Made by a program: the position numbers and the translations under genes | Shown here: in pieces, positions 23,800 to 32,464 of the stretch | How the letters are laid out: each line of letters begins with the position of its first letter | How positions within the stretch are numbered: the first letter of the stretch is position 1 | Assembly: GCA_902826715.1 (NCBI GenBank) | Contig: CADEFX010000009.1 | Span: 1 to 42,670, forward strand | Reading direction: 5' to 3' | Length of the DNA: 42,670 nucleotides | Source: an uncultured Hyphomicrobiales bacterium | Lineage (GTDB): Bacteria > Pseudomonadota > Alphaproteobacteria > Rhizobiales > Hyphomicrobiaceae | Notes under the pieces: model-generated | Seen by the model: the letters and a program-made list of their open reading frames with translations, nothing else | Told to the model about the DNA's origin: nothing | Database searches by the model: none

Positions 23800-24168
23800 T
23801 TAGGACTTCCAGAGGGCTCCCAGGACAAATGCCAGGGCTCCGGTGAGGGCGAGCGTCGCGACTGGATTCTTTTCGACCGACTTATGTAAGGCCGACCCGA
23901 AGTTATCCGCAACTTCCATGGCGCTGTTCTTGGCGCCCATGGCACGCGCCGCCAAGGTGTCCGCCGACTCGCCGATATCATCCAGCCAGCGATCGATTTC
24001 CTGGCGCGCGCGATCCTTGCTGTAGCCGTAGCGTGCCTGCAGTTTGCCGAGCAACTCGTCGCGCTTGCCGCCGATCGTGGTCAGATCGTCGTCAGTGAGC
24101 TGTCCCCACTGGCTCTGCGCCTTGCCTTTGAATTCCTTCCACGAACCTTCGATCCGATTCCAATCCAT
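23800..24168 (-). CDS. CsbD-family stress protein with membrane-anchor tail
   Basis: This 122-residue protein combines two parts. Residues 1 to about 60 are a CsbD domain (MDWNRIEGSWKEFKGKAQ, WGQLTDDDL, then LLGKLQARYGYSKDRARQEID), a small stress-induced fold of unknown activity. The second part (about 61-122) is an amphipathic helix and a C-terminal hydrophobic segment after an Asn-Pro turn (NPVATLALTGALAFVLGAL). This is the layout of ElaB/YqjD-type ribosome- or membrane-associated proteins. AGGAGG sits 5 bases before the ATG. It is preceded by an EcfG-type promoter and followed by a hypothetical gene 15 bp on. Confidence 0.85.
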   Translation of the reverse strand: MDWNRIEGSWKEFKGKAQSQWGQLTDDDLTTIGGKRDELLGKLQARYGYSKDRARQEIDRWLDDIGESADTLAARAMGAKNSAMEVADNFGSALHKSVEKNPVATLALTGALAFVLGALWKS

Positions 24169-24197
24169 GACGTCCTCCTGGCGATGCGTGCGAAACA

Positions 24198-24222
24198 AAC
24201 GTCTCCTCGTCATAAAAGTTCC
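24198..24222 (-). promoter_or_regulatory. EcfG-type (general stress sigma factor) promoter of csbD
   Basis: On the minus strand GGAAC (24222-24218) and CGTT (24201-24198) are separated by 16 bases. This matches the GGAAC-N16/17-CGTT consensus of the alphaproteobacterial general stress sigma factor EcfG. It lies about 30 bp upstream of the csbD ATG, the right place for a short leader, and csbD-type genes are common EcfG targets. Confidence 0.72.
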
Positions 24223-24315
24223 CTTCGCGTCTCGCCGGAGATGGCAGGCTTGTGTTGTACGTTGATTGTCCCGATGCTGTCGGTCAAACGCGATGTAAAT
24301 GGTGGGGAGGATGGC

Positions 24316-25941
24316 GTGCCGCAGGACGCCGATACGTTCGACTATATAGTCACCGGCGCAGGGTCAGCGGGCTGTGTCGTGGCCTCGCGCCTGAGCGAAT
24401 CTGGCCAATATCGCGTTCTGCTGCTCGAGGCCGGCGCACCCGATCGCTACCCCTGGATCCATATCCCGCTCGGCTATCACAAGCTTTATGCCAACCCCGG
24501 CTACAACTGGATGTTCGAGAGCGAGCCTGTACCCCAGCTCAACAACCGAACATCGTATCAGCCGCGCGGAAAAATGCTGGGTGGCACCAGCTCGCTGAAT
24601 GGCATGATCTACATGCGCGGCACGCCCGCGGACTATGACGAATGGCGCCAACGCAATTGCGAGGGTTGGGGCTGGGACACGGTCTTGCCCTACTTCAAGA
24701 AGGCGGAGGACCAGGAGCGTGGACCCGACGCTTTTCACGGCACCGGCGGACCTCTGCGGGTTTCGGATCAGCCCGGCCGCGGAGAGTTGGCGGAGGCGTT
24801 CGTCGAGGCCTGCGTGGAGGCCGGCATTCCTCGCAATCCCGATTTCAACGGCGCGCAGCAGGAAGGTGCCGGGTTCTATCAGGCCACGGCGCGCGGGGGC
24901 CGGCGCTGGAGTGCGGCGATGGGCTATCTTCGCCCGGCCAAGGGACGGCCCAACCTAACCGTGGCCACGGGCGCCCACGCCACGCGCATCCTTATCGAGG
25001 ACGGGCGCGCGACCGGCGTCCAGTACAAGACCGCCGGCGGGCTCCGCACGGCGCACGCGCGCCGCGAGGTCGTCGCCAGTGGCGGCGTCTACGGCTCGCC
25101 GCAGTTGCTGCAGTTGTCCGGCCTCGGCCCTGGGGATCTGCTGCAGAAGCTGGGCATACCGGTCGTGCGCGCCATGCCGGCGGTCGGCGCGAACCTGCAC
25201 GATCACTTCAATACCTACTGCGCGTTCCGGTGCACCCGGCCGGTGTCGCTCAACGATTTGCATGCCAGCAAACCGCGCCAGCTCCTGGCCGGCCTGCAGT
25301 ATGTCTTCCAGCGCAGCGGACCGCTCGCGGGTAACGGCCTGTATGCCGGCGCGTTCGTGCGCAGCGATGCGCGTCTGGACCGGCCCGATCTGCAGTTCAA
25401 CATGTTCATCTGGAGCATCATGGATCGCGATCGGACAGGCATCAAACCGCATCCTTTTTCGGGCTTCTCGATCAGTCCAGTGCATCTGCGTCCCGATGGC
25501 CGCGGGAGTGTCCGGCTGAAGAGCCCCGATCCTCTGGCCCCTCCGGAGATACGCTTCAACTTTCTGGCGTCGGCCTACGATGTCGAAGCGATGATGGCCG
25601 GTATGCGCATCGCGCGGAAGATCGCGCAGCAGGCGTCGCTGCGTCCCTATGTCGTGCACGAGACGATGCCCGGCGCGGACGTCACGAGCGATGAAGCCCT
25701 AATCGAAGACTTGCGGAAACGGGGGGTGTCGAATTTGCACCCCGTTGGTACCTGCCGCATGGGGACGGGAACGGATGCCGTCGTCGATTCCCGCCTCAAG
25801 GTGCACGGCGTAAGGCATCTCCGGGTGATCGACGCATCGGTGATGCCTCAGATCATCGCCGGAAATACCAATGCGCCCACGATCATGATCGCTGAGAAGG
25901 GCTCCGACATGATCCTGCAGGATGCGCGCGCGAGTGCTTAG
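24316..25941 (+). CDS. GMC-family flavoprotein oxidoreductase (choline/alcohol dehydrogenase type)
   Basis: This FAD-dependent alcohol dehydrogenase or oxidase has 541 residues. I chose the GTG at 24316 because GGGGAGG lies 5 bases upstream and the protein then opens directly with the FAD fold (FDYIVTGAGSAGC, with GAGSAG at 14-19). Longer in-frame starts at 24184 or 24274 run into the csbD promoter region. GMC signatures follow: YQPRGKMLGGTSSLNGMIYMRG in the first signature region, GGVYGSPQLLQLSG in the second. The catalytic His475 is in HPVGTCRMG and the partner Asn519 in GNTNAPTIMIAEKG. The substrate is unclear; choline is not indicated by context. RecQ follows on the same strand. Confidence 0.88.
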   Translation: MPQDADTFDYIVTGAGSAGCVVASRLSESGQYRVLLLEAGAPDRYPWIHIPLGYHKLYANPGYNWMFESEPVPQLNNRTSYQPRGKMLGGTSSLNGMIYMRGTPADYDEWRQRNCEGWGWDTVLPYFKKAEDQERGPDAFHGTGGPLRVSDQPGRGELAEAFVEACVEAGIPRNPDFNGAQQEGAGFYQATARGGRRWSAAMGYLRPAKGRPNLTVATGAHATRILIEDGRATGVQYKTAGGLRTAHARREVVASGGVYGSPQLLQLSGLGPGDLLQKLGIPVVRAMPAVGANLHDHFNTYCAFRCTRPVSLNDLHASKPRQLLAGLQYVFQRSGPLAGNGLYAGAFVRSDARLDRPDLQFNMFIWSIMDRDRTGIKPHPFSGFSISPVHLRPDGRGSVRLKSPDPLAPPEIRFNFLASAYDVEAMMAGMRIARKIAQQASLRPYVVHETMPGADVTSDEALIEDLRKRGVSNLHPVGTCRMGTGTDAVVDSRLKVHGVRHLRVIDASVMPQIIAGNTNAPTIMIAEKGSDMILQDARASA

Positions 25942-26017
25942 AAGAACCTGGGGATAGCCTCGGAGCCTTTGTCTCATTGTGACGTGCAATGGGCGCGGGA
26001 GAGTTGCATAAAGCGGT

Positions 26018-27886
26018 GTGATCGCCAACTCATCACCCGCTCTTGCCGATGCCCGCAGCCCTGGCGCACTCGAGGCTGCCCGCGATGTCCTGCGCCGCAC
26101 GTTCGGCCATGCCGACTTCCGAGGCCTGCAGTCCGCCGTGATCGGTGAGATTCTGGCCGGGCGCAGTGCGCTGGCCGTATTGCCAACGGGGGGAGGTAAG
26201 AGCCTCTGCTACCAGATTCCCTCCCTCATGCGGTCGGGTCTCGGGTTGGTCATTTCTCCTTTAATTGCGCTAATGTCGGATCAAGTCGCGGCCCTGCAGC
26301 AGTCCGGCGTTGCCGCTGAAAAGCTCGACTCCAACACGCCCGCCGATGCCCGTAACGACATCTGGCGGCGGATTGGCGATGGAACGCTCGATCTGCTCTA
26401 TGTGTCGCCCGAAGGCTTGATGCAGTCCTGGCAGCTGGAGCGCCTGTCGCGCCAGCCGCTGGCCCTCATCGCCATCGACGAGGCGCATTGCGTCAGCCAG
26501 TGGGGCCACGACTTCCGCCCCGACTATCGCTTGCTGGGTCGCCTGGCCGACGTTTTTCCGCGCGTGCCGCGCCTGGCCGTGACGGCCACAGCCGATGCCC
26601 GCACGCGGGACGACATCCGCTCCGAGTTGCGGCTCGGCGATGCGCTCGAGTTCGTCGACAGCTTCGCCCGGCCGGAGTTGGTGTTGTCGGCGGAGCGCAA
26701 GCTTGGCGCCGGCCGCGACCGCGTGCTCGAGCTGGTGACCGAACGGCCCAATCGATCTGGCGTCATCTACTGTGGCTCGCGCGACGGCGTCGACAAGCTT
26801 GCCGAAAAGCTGGTGGCGGCTGGTGTCCCGGCGCTGGCGTATCACGCCGGCCTCGACAAGCAGGTTCGCGCCGGCCGCCTGGAGCAATTCCTCGAAGCCG
26901 ACGCCGCGGTGATGGTCGCGACCATCGCTTTCGGCATGGGCGTGGACAAGCCGGACGTGCGCTACGTCATCCATGCCGATCCGCCGGCCGCGATCGAGGC
27001 TTACTGGCAAGAGATCGGCCGCGCCGGCCGCGACGGCGCTCCCGCCGACGGGATCACGCTCTATTCGCCCACCGATCTTGCCTGGGCCCTGCGCCGCATC
27101 GAATCACGCGACCTCGACGAGATCGTCAAAGCCGTGCAGATGCGCAAGGTGCGCCAGCTCTATGCCATGCTCGACGGCACCGGCTGCCGGCCGGCGGCCG
27201 TGCGTCGGTACTTCGGCGAAACCGGCGTCACCTCGTGCGGTCAATGCGATCTGTGCCTCTTTCCCCCGGATGCCGCGGATGCCACTGAGGCCGCACAGAA
27301 AGCACTGTCCGCCGTCCATCGGCTTGGCGGCCGCTTCGGCCGCGGCCGCGTCATCGAACACCTGACCGGTCAGACGAAGCAAGCCTCGGCCGCCGAAACG
27401 CAGATGTCGACCTTCGGCATCGGCCGCGAGTTCAGCGCTGCAGGCTGGCGCGATCTCCTCGACCAGCTTCTGTTCGAGGGTCTGCTTCGTGAGGATCCGA
27501 ACGAAGGTCGTCCCCTGGTCGGGCTCGGCGACGCCTCCGACGTCAAGGCCGTCTATCGCGGCGAGCGCCGCGTCTCGATGCGCACGCTCCCGGCCAGTGC
27601 GGAGTCGTCGGGCCGTTCGGGTCGCGGCCGCAAGCGCCACAGCGGCGAACGGCTCGGCATCGAAGCCGCCGATGCGCCGTTATACGAAGCCCTGCGCGCG
27701 TGGCGGCGCGACCGAGCGGCGGAGCAGCATGTGCCTCCCTACGTGATCTTTCACGATGCCACGCTTTCGGCCATCGCCCGCGAGCGACCCGGCTCGACGG
27801 ATGCCCTGGCCAAGGTCAGCGGCGTCGGCCAAAGCAAGCTGAAACGCTACGGTGCCGAGGTCCTTAAGATGGTTCGCGACACCTGA
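26018..27886 (+). CDS. recQ: ATP-dependent DNA helicase RecQ
   Basis: RecQ is a 3'-5' DNA helicase for recombination and replication repair. This one has 622 residues starting at a GTG with a weak ribosome site. The order is complete: helicase core with Walker A LPTGGGKSLCYQ (Lys61), DEAH at 154-157 in IDEAHCVSQWGHDFRPDY, TATAD, and FGMGVDKPDVR/QEIGRAGRDG in the second lobe. The zinc-binding RQC cysteines are Cys390, Cys407, Cys410 and Cys413 (SCGQCDLC), followed by a winged-helix region. A C-terminal HRDC domain (about 540-622) carries LAKVSGVGQSKLKRYG. It is a housekeeping gene sitting between metabolic accessory genes. Confidence 0.93.
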   Translation: MIANSSPALADARSPGALEAARDVLRRTFGHADFRGLQSAVIGEILAGRSALAVLPTGGGKSLCYQIPSLMRSGLGLVISPLIALMSDQVAALQQSGVAAEKLDSNTPADARNDIWRRIGDGTLDLLYVSPEGLMQSWQLERLSRQPLALIAIDEAHCVSQWGHDFRPDYRLLGRLADVFPRVPRLAVTATADARTRDDIRSELRLGDALEFVDSFARPELVLSAERKLGAGRDRVLELVTERPNRSGVIYCGSRDGVDKLAEKLVAAGVPALAYHAGLDKQVRAGRLEQFLEADAAVMVATIAFGMGVDKPDVRYVIHADPPAAIEAYWQEIGRAGRDGAPADGITLYSPTDLAWALRRIESRDLDEIVKAVQMRKVRQLYAMLDGTGCRPAAVRRYFGETGVTSCGQCDLCLFPPDAADATEAAQKALSAVHRLGGRFGRGRVIEHLTGQTKQASAAETQMSTFGIGREFSAAGWRDLLDQLLFEGLLREDPNEGRPLVGLGDASDVKAVYRGERRVSMRTLPASAESSGRSGRGRKRHSGERLGIEAADAPLYEALRAWRRDRAAEQHVPPYVIFHDATLSAIARERPGSTDALAKVSGVGQSKLKRYGAEVLKMVRDT

Positions 27887-27956
27887 GCGCGCATCTGCAA
27901 CCGCAGGTGTACGAGCCGCTTGACGGAACCGCGGCTTGAGCAGACCCTCCGCAATC

Positions 27957-28385
27957 ATGAAATTGCCACCCGCCCGTTGCGAGACGACTGAAGCCTATCT
28001 GGCGGAGGCCGGCCCCCATTTGGCCAGCTTGTGCACGGCCTGCGGCGCCTGCTTCGATGCCTGTCCCATGGTCAGGTATTCCGGGCTGGCTGGTGCCGAC
28101 GCGAAAGCGGTGGCGATGGGCCTTCGCCAGCTAGCCGTTGGGGAGACCGCCAACCCCGATACTGTGGCCTGGGTCGGAGTATGCGCGAAAAGCGGGCTGT
28201 GCCGTTCCGCCTGTCCCGAGCAGAGCGCCGGCCTCGATGCCATGCTGCTGATCCGCATTGCACGGCAGCGTGCAATCAACGATACGCGTCAGCTCAAACC
28301 GAAGTACGACCAGATGGCTTTTCCGCGCGTCAAAACATTCGCGCGCCTGCAATTGACCGACGAGGAGCTTGCCGAATGGCTGTAG
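27957..28385 (+). CDS. HdrC-like iron-sulfur protein with an atypical second cluster site
   Basis: This 142-residue ferredoxin-like protein resembles the two-cluster subunit of heterodisulfide-reductase or glycolate-oxidase type complexes. The first [4Fe-4S] motif is complete (CTACGACFDACP, Cys26/29/32/36). The second reads CAKSGLCRSACP: Cys76, Cys82 and Cys86 are present but the expected cysteine at 79 is Ser. That site may hold a [3Fe-4S] cluster or use another ligand. I used the ATG at 27957; an in-frame TTG at 27936 would add seven residues and neither has a clear ribosome site. It overlaps the HdrB-like gene by 10 bp. A short inverted repeat (27914-27919 with 27931-27936) lies just upstream. 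Confidence 0.75.
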   Translation: MKLPPARCETTEAYLAEAGPHLASLCTACGACFDACPMVRYSGLAGADAKAVAMGLRQLAVGETANPDTVAWVGVCAKSGLCRSACPEQSAGLDAMLLIRIARQRAINDTRQLKPKYDQMAFPRVKTFARLQLTDEELAEWL

Positions 28386-29227
28386 GCCCTGACCGCATAA
28401 CGTTCTGGTTCGGCTGTAACGTGCTTCGCCATGCCGAACTGATCCGGCTATCGATCATGCTGCTGGAGCGCGCCGGTTACGACGTGAGCGCGGCGGGTGG
28501 TCCGGCATATTGCTGCGGTACGGCCCACGATCATCAGCCGAAGGCAGCAAGCACGATGTCGGGCCGGACCGTCTCGCGTTTCAATGAAGCCGCCGCGAGC
28601 GAAGGCCGAGGAACTGTCGTCACGTGGTGCCCCTCGTGCCATATGCACATGGCCGACATCATGTCTCCCGGAAGCACGGCAAAGTTCGACGTGGCGCACG
28701 TCACCGAGATGCTGGCCGACAGCGCCGACCGTCTCGCACCGCTGCTGACTGTGCCGGTGAAGCGCCGCATCCTGCTGCATCGGCATCTCGGCTTTCGAAC
28801 GCACGTTCCGGTCAACGATCGCGTGCGCGCCTTGCTCTCGCGCATTCCGGGGTTGGAGATCGTTGAGGGACCGGCGCAGCCGGGTCATATGTGCAGTTCG
28901 CTGGCGGCCGTGCCCGGTGCGCTCGCCGTCGCCGCCGGTGAAACCTGGGATGCCGCCGTCGCCAATCAATGCGACACGGTTTGCACTATCTTTCATACTT
29001 GCCATCGCGAGCTCGTCGCCTTGGAAGGCCGGCAAAATGTACACGTTCGCAATTGGGTTCACCTCATCGCCGAGGCCATGGGGATCGGCGCCAGCGACGA
29101 GTACCGCGGCTGGCGCAATGGTGGTGCGCCCGATGTCGCGGCGATAGAAAAAGCCGGCGAACGGAATTATAACACCCTTATCGAACCCGAGCTGCGCAAG
29201 CCGTCTCCGTTGCCAGGTTCGGCCTGA
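28376..29227 (+). CDS. HdrB-like CCG-domain protein
   Basis: This 283-residue partner of the upstream iron-sulfur protein has its ATG inside the end of that gene. The first cysteine-rich CCG domain is intact: Cys14, Cys46-Cys47-Gly48 and Cys85-x2-Cys88, spacing as in HdrB, where it binds a noncubane cluster. The second repeat has decayed: HRHLG stands where a cysteine is expected, MCSS replaces CCG, and CDTVC/FHTCH follow. Together the pair looks like a cut-down HdrBC electron-transfer or thiol-disulfide module. No HdrA, flavoprotein or dehydrogenase subunit adjoins it except, at a distance, the GMC enzyme. Its physiological partner is unknown. Confidence 0.75.
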   Translation: MAVGPDRITFWFGCNVLRHAELIRLSIMLLERAGYDVSAAGGPAYCCGTAHDHQPKAASTMSGRTVSRFNEAAASEGRGTVVTWCPSCHMHMADIMSPGSTAKFDVAHVTEMLADSADRLAPLLTVPVKRRILLHRHLGFRTHVPVNDRVRALLSRIPGLEIVEGPAQPGHMCSSLAAVPGALAVAAGETWDAAVANQCDTVCTIFHTCHRELVALEGRQNVHVRNWVHLIAEAMGIGASDEYRGWRNGGAPDVAAIEKAGERNYNTLIEPELRKPSPLPGSA

Positions 29228-29305
29228 TCATACCGTGGCGCCGCTGACGACCGGACGAAGATCCGGCGCTTCAGGTTGCCCGCCGGATACGCACGCGAGA
29301 ATGCC

Positions 29306-30514
29306 ATGCAGAAACTGTCTGAAGAGGCTGCAGCCGACTCGACTGCGCTCCAGCGAACCGCGTTCCCCATCCTGGTGGCGCTGAGCTTCTCGCATCTGCT
29401 GAACGACTTGATGCAGTCGCTGGTGCCGGCGATTTATCCGATCATCAAGGACGCCTATCACCTCGACTTCGGGCAGATCGGTCTCATCACTTTCACGTTC
29501 CAACTTACAGCCTCGTTGTTCCAACCGCTCGTCGGCGCCTACACCGATCGCAATCCGCAGCCGTATTCGCTGGTCGCCGGCATGGGCATGACGCTGCTCG
29601 GGCTCATCGTCCTTGCCAATGCCAGCAGCTACGGCATGCTGATCCTCGCGGCTGGTCTCGTCGGCACCGGCTCGTCGATATTCCACCCGGAATCGACGCG
29701 CATGGCGCGGCTGGCCTCGGGCGGCCGGCACGGTTTTGCGCAATCGCTGTTCCAGGTCGGAGGGCAGACCGGATCGGCCCTCGGTCCGCTCCTGGCAGCC
29801 TTCATCGTCGTGCCGCACGGCCAGGGAAGCGTCGCCTGGTTCTCCCTCGCGGCGCTGTTAGCCATGATCGTACTGTTTCACGTGGGACAATGGTATGCGC
29901 GCCGAACCCTGCCCAGGCGCAACAGCGCGGCGGCGTCCGCCTCGGGGGCAGGTCAGATACGGCCGAAGGTGGCCCTTGCCGTGGCGATTCTGATCTTCCT
30001 GATGTTTTCCAAGAGCGCTTATTCCGCGAGCTTCAGCTCCTATTACACCTTCTATCTTATGGGACAGTTCAATGTGTCGGTGCAGGCCTCGCAGCTCATG
30101 CTGTTCCTGTTCCTGGTCTCCTCGGCCGCGGGCTCTTTGATCGGCGGCCATCTTGGAGATCGCATCGGCCGGCGCAAGATCATCTGGTTTTCGATCCTTG
30201 GTGCGCTGCCCTTCACCGTGGCGCTGCCGTACATGAACCTGATTTGGACCGGTGTCTTCACCGTCATCATTGCCATGATCATGGCGAGCGCGTTTCCGGC
30301 AATCCTCATCTATGCAATGGAGTTGCTGCCCGGCAAGGTCGGCATGATCGCGGGAATGTTTTATGGCCTTTCCTTCGGTCTCGGCGGCCTCAGCGCGGCG
30401 CTGCTGGGCGAACTCGCCGATGTCACCAGCATCACGACGGTATATCACCTGTGCGCGTTCCTGCCTCTGCTGGGACTTCTTACCTGGTTCCTCCCCGACA
30501 TCAGGCGGCGTTAG
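29306..30514 (+). CDS. MFS transporter, fosmidomycin-resistance (Fsr) type
   Basis: This 12-span major facilitator protein has 402 residues from the ATG at 29306. The opening ALSFSHLLNDLMQSLVPAIYP, GTGSSIFHPESTRMARLASGGRHGFAQSLFQVGGQ and the loop GDRIGRRKIIW are characteristic of the Fsr group. Members export fosmidomycin or other small phosphonates and carboxylates; natural substrates are mostly unknown. A hydrophilic central loop (about 205-225) separates the halves. It lies between the HdrB-like gene and a 2-oxoglutarate dioxygenase gene, on the same strand with short gaps, so it may move the substrate or product of those enzymes. That is inference. Confidence 0.85.
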   Translation: MQKLSEEAAADSTALQRTAFPILVALSFSHLLNDLMQSLVPAIYPIIKDAYHLDFGQIGLITFTFQLTASLFQPLVGAYTDRNPQPYSLVAGMGMTLLGLIVLANASSYGMLILAAGLVGTGSSIFHPESTRMARLASGGRHGFAQSLFQVGGQTGSALGPLLAAFIVVPHGQGSVAWFSLAALLAMIVLFHVGQWYARRTLPRRNSAAASASGAGQIRPKVALAVAILIFLMFSKSAYSASFSSYYTFYLMGQFNVSVQASQLMLFLFLVSSAAGSLIGGHLGDRIGRRKIIWFSILGALPFTVALPYMNLIWTGVFTVIIAMIMASAFPAILIYAMELLPGKVGMIAGMFYGLSFGLGGLSAALLGELADVTSITTVYHLCAFLPLLGLLTWFLPDIRRR

Positions 30515-30599
30515 GCCGCGGCGCCTACCTGCCGAGTGATGACACCGTTGCGCCGACCCTCTAGAATTGGTCCGCCAACAAAAGTCGGGAGCAAACGCC

Positions 30600-31478
30600 A
30601 TGCCAATCACGTTTCGCCAGGTCGGACCAACCCTCGGCGCAGAGGTGGAAGGTATCGACATTTCCAAGCCTCTGTCCAAGGCGGATGCTGCTGCCGTCCA
30701 TGCCGGCATGGACAAATATGCTGTGCTCGTTTTTCGTGAGCAGAAGATCAACGACGACCAACAGCTTGCCTTCACCCAAAGCCTCGGCGACATCGAGCAT
30801 GCGATCGGCACGAGCCTGCGCAGCGACAACGACAGGCTGCCGACGAGTTTCGCCGACGTCTCCAATCTCGACAAGGACAACAAGCCGTTTGCACGCGACG
30901 ACCGGCGCCGCTTGTTCGCCATCGGCAACCGCCTGTGGCATTCCGACAGCTCATTCAAGGTCGTGCCGGCGAAGTATTCGCTGCTGCACGCGCGGAGCAT
31001 TCCCTCCAAAGGCGGCAACACCGAATTTGCCGACATGAAGGCCGCCTACGACGCGCTGGACGAGGAGACAAAGGCCCAGGTCGAGGATCTCGTCTGCGAG
31101 CATTCGCAGATGTTCTCGCGATCCAAGCTCGGTTTCGTGGATTTCACGGACGAGGAACGCGCCCGCTTCAAGCCAGTCCTGCAGCGCCTCGTGCGCACAC
31201 ACCCGTCCGGGCGCAAATCGCTCTACCTTTCGTCTCATGCCGGCACGATCATCGGCTGGCCGGTGCCGGAGGCGAAAGCGTTTCTCATGGACTTGACGGA
31301 AGCCGCAACGCAGCGCGAGTTCGTCTACACGCACAAGTGGCGGGTCGGAGATCTGGTGATGTGGGACAACCGGCAGACCATGCATCGCGCGCGGGCATTC
31401 CCGGCGCATGAACCCCGCGACGTGCGGCGCACCACGCTTATGGGCGACGCACCGACGGTGGCGCAGCAGGCAGCTTAG
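30600..31478 (+). CDS. TauD/TfdA-family Fe(II)/2-oxoglutarate dioxygenase
   Basis: This is a non-haem iron dioxygenase, 292 residues, the family's size. The ATG at 30600 is preceded by GGGAG. The iron facial triad is complete: His114 and Asp116 (WHSDSSF) and the distal His262 (TMHRARAF), with Arg276/Arg277 (RDVRRTTLMG) to bind 2-oxoglutarate. The N-terminus (ITFRQVGPTLGAEVEGIDISKPL) is typical. Similarity by eye is closer to TfdA-like, 2,4-D-type dioxygenases than to taurine dioxygenase, but the substrate cannot be fixed. The gene converges on the LLM oxidoreductase genes with a 23-bp gap lacking an obvious terminator. Confidence 0.88.
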   Translation: MPITFRQVGPTLGAEVEGIDISKPLSKADAAAVHAGMDKYAVLVFREQKINDDQQLAFTQSLGDIEHAIGTSLRSDNDRLPTSFADVSNLDKDNKPFARDDRRRLFAIGNRLWHSDSSFKVVPAKYSLLHARSIPSKGGNTEFADMKAAYDALDEETKAQVEDLVCEHSQMFSRSKLGFVDFTDEERARFKPVLQRLVRTHPSGRKSLYLSSHAGTIIGWPVPEAKAFLMDLTEAATQREFVYTHKWRVGDLVMWDNRQTMHRARAFPAHEPRDVRRTTLMGDAPTVAQQAA

Positions 31479-31501
31479 AGGAGGTTGAACGCCGGCGTGG
31501 C

Positions 31502-32455
31502 TCAGGCCGCGCCGGCTTGTTTCCGCGGCCGCGGCCAGCGTGTGGCCACCATCGGCAGAACCTGCTCGATGAGCTGCCGCGTCTGCGCCAGCACGTCCTC
31601 GTCGCCGGCGCCCACGGGCCGTAGCACGAACTTGGAAACACCGGCCGCGACGTAAGCGGCGATGCGCGCCATAATGGTATCGGCATCGCCGACCGCGAAA
31701 TGCGCCAGCGGATCGCGGTTCGTGCGCTTGCGATAGGCCTCCATTGTCGCCTGCAACGCCGGTGCCGATGGCGAGCCGAAATAAAAGGCGAAGCCCGCGC
31801 CGTAGTGGTCATCGTCGATTGTCCGGCCCGCAGCCTTCGTGGCCGCGCGAACGGCCGTCACCATCGTTGCTGCCTGATCCGGCGTCTCGGGCCCGGCCTG
31901 CCATCCCGTGCCGTATCGTGCCGTGCGCCGGACGGCAGCGTCGGACGAGCCTCCGATCCACATGGGCAAGTCGGGCTGCACGGGTTTCGGCGAGATCGAC
32001 GCGCCCAACAGCGTGTAATGCTGCCCCTGGAAATCGACGCTGTCCTCGCTCCACAGACGCTTGATGATCTCGAGGCCTTCGTCCGTTTTGCGCCCGCGCG
32101 TCTTCACATCGATATGCAAGGCCGACCACTCGGGCGCCGCAGGGCTGCCGATGCCGAAGGCCGGCAGCAGCCGCCCTTCGGACAGCACGTCGATCGTCGC
32201 GCACTGCTTGGCCACCAGCACCGGGTCACGCAGCGCCAGCGACACCACGTTCATGCCGAACTTGACGCGCCGCGTGCGGCCCGCCAGCGCCGCCATCGTC
32301 GTCATGCACTCGAGAATCGGCACGCGGCTGACGAGACGGTCGGTCTGCCAGATGGAATCGGCCCCGCCGGCCTCGCAGAGGTCCACCCAGCGCCAGAAGC
32401 CGCGCGCGTCCGCGAACGGAAACTCCATCAGGCCGAAGCCGACGGCGACACCCAT
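31502..32455 (-). CDS. LLM-class (luciferase-like) flavin/F420-dependent oxidoreductase
   Basis: This 317-residue TIM-barrel oxidoreductase of the luciferase-like superfamily ends the minus-strand arm of the F420 island. Recognisable parts are the barrel start MGVAVGFGLMEFPF, the strand ADSIWQTDRLVSRVPILE, VKFGMNVVSLALRDPVLVAKQCATIDVLSEGRL with FGIGS, and LPMWIGGSSDAAVRRTARYGTGW near the cofactor phosphate site. The gene starts 9 bp after the stop of the next LLM gene, with a GAGG ribosome site overlapping that stop. The cofactor (F420 or FMN) is not certain from sequence, but its position next to F420 biosynthesis genes favours F420. The substrate is unknown. Confidence 0.82.
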   Translation of the reverse strand: MGVAVGFGLMEFPFADARGFWRWVDLCEAGGADSIWQTDRLVSRVPILECMTTMAALAGRTRRVKFGMNVVSLALRDPVLVAKQCATIDVLSEGRLLPAFGIGSPAAPEWSALHIDVKTRGRKTDEGLEIIKRLWSEDSVDFQGQHYTLLGASISPKPVQPDLPMWIGGSSDAAVRRTARYGTGWQAGPETPDQAATMVTAVRAATKAAGRTIDDDHYGAGFAFYFGSPSAPALQATMEAYRKRTNRDPLAHFAVGDADTIMARIAAYVAAGVSKFVLRPVGAGDEDVLAQTRQLIEQVLPMVATRWPRPRKQAGAA

Positions 32456-32464
32456 AGTAGCGCC

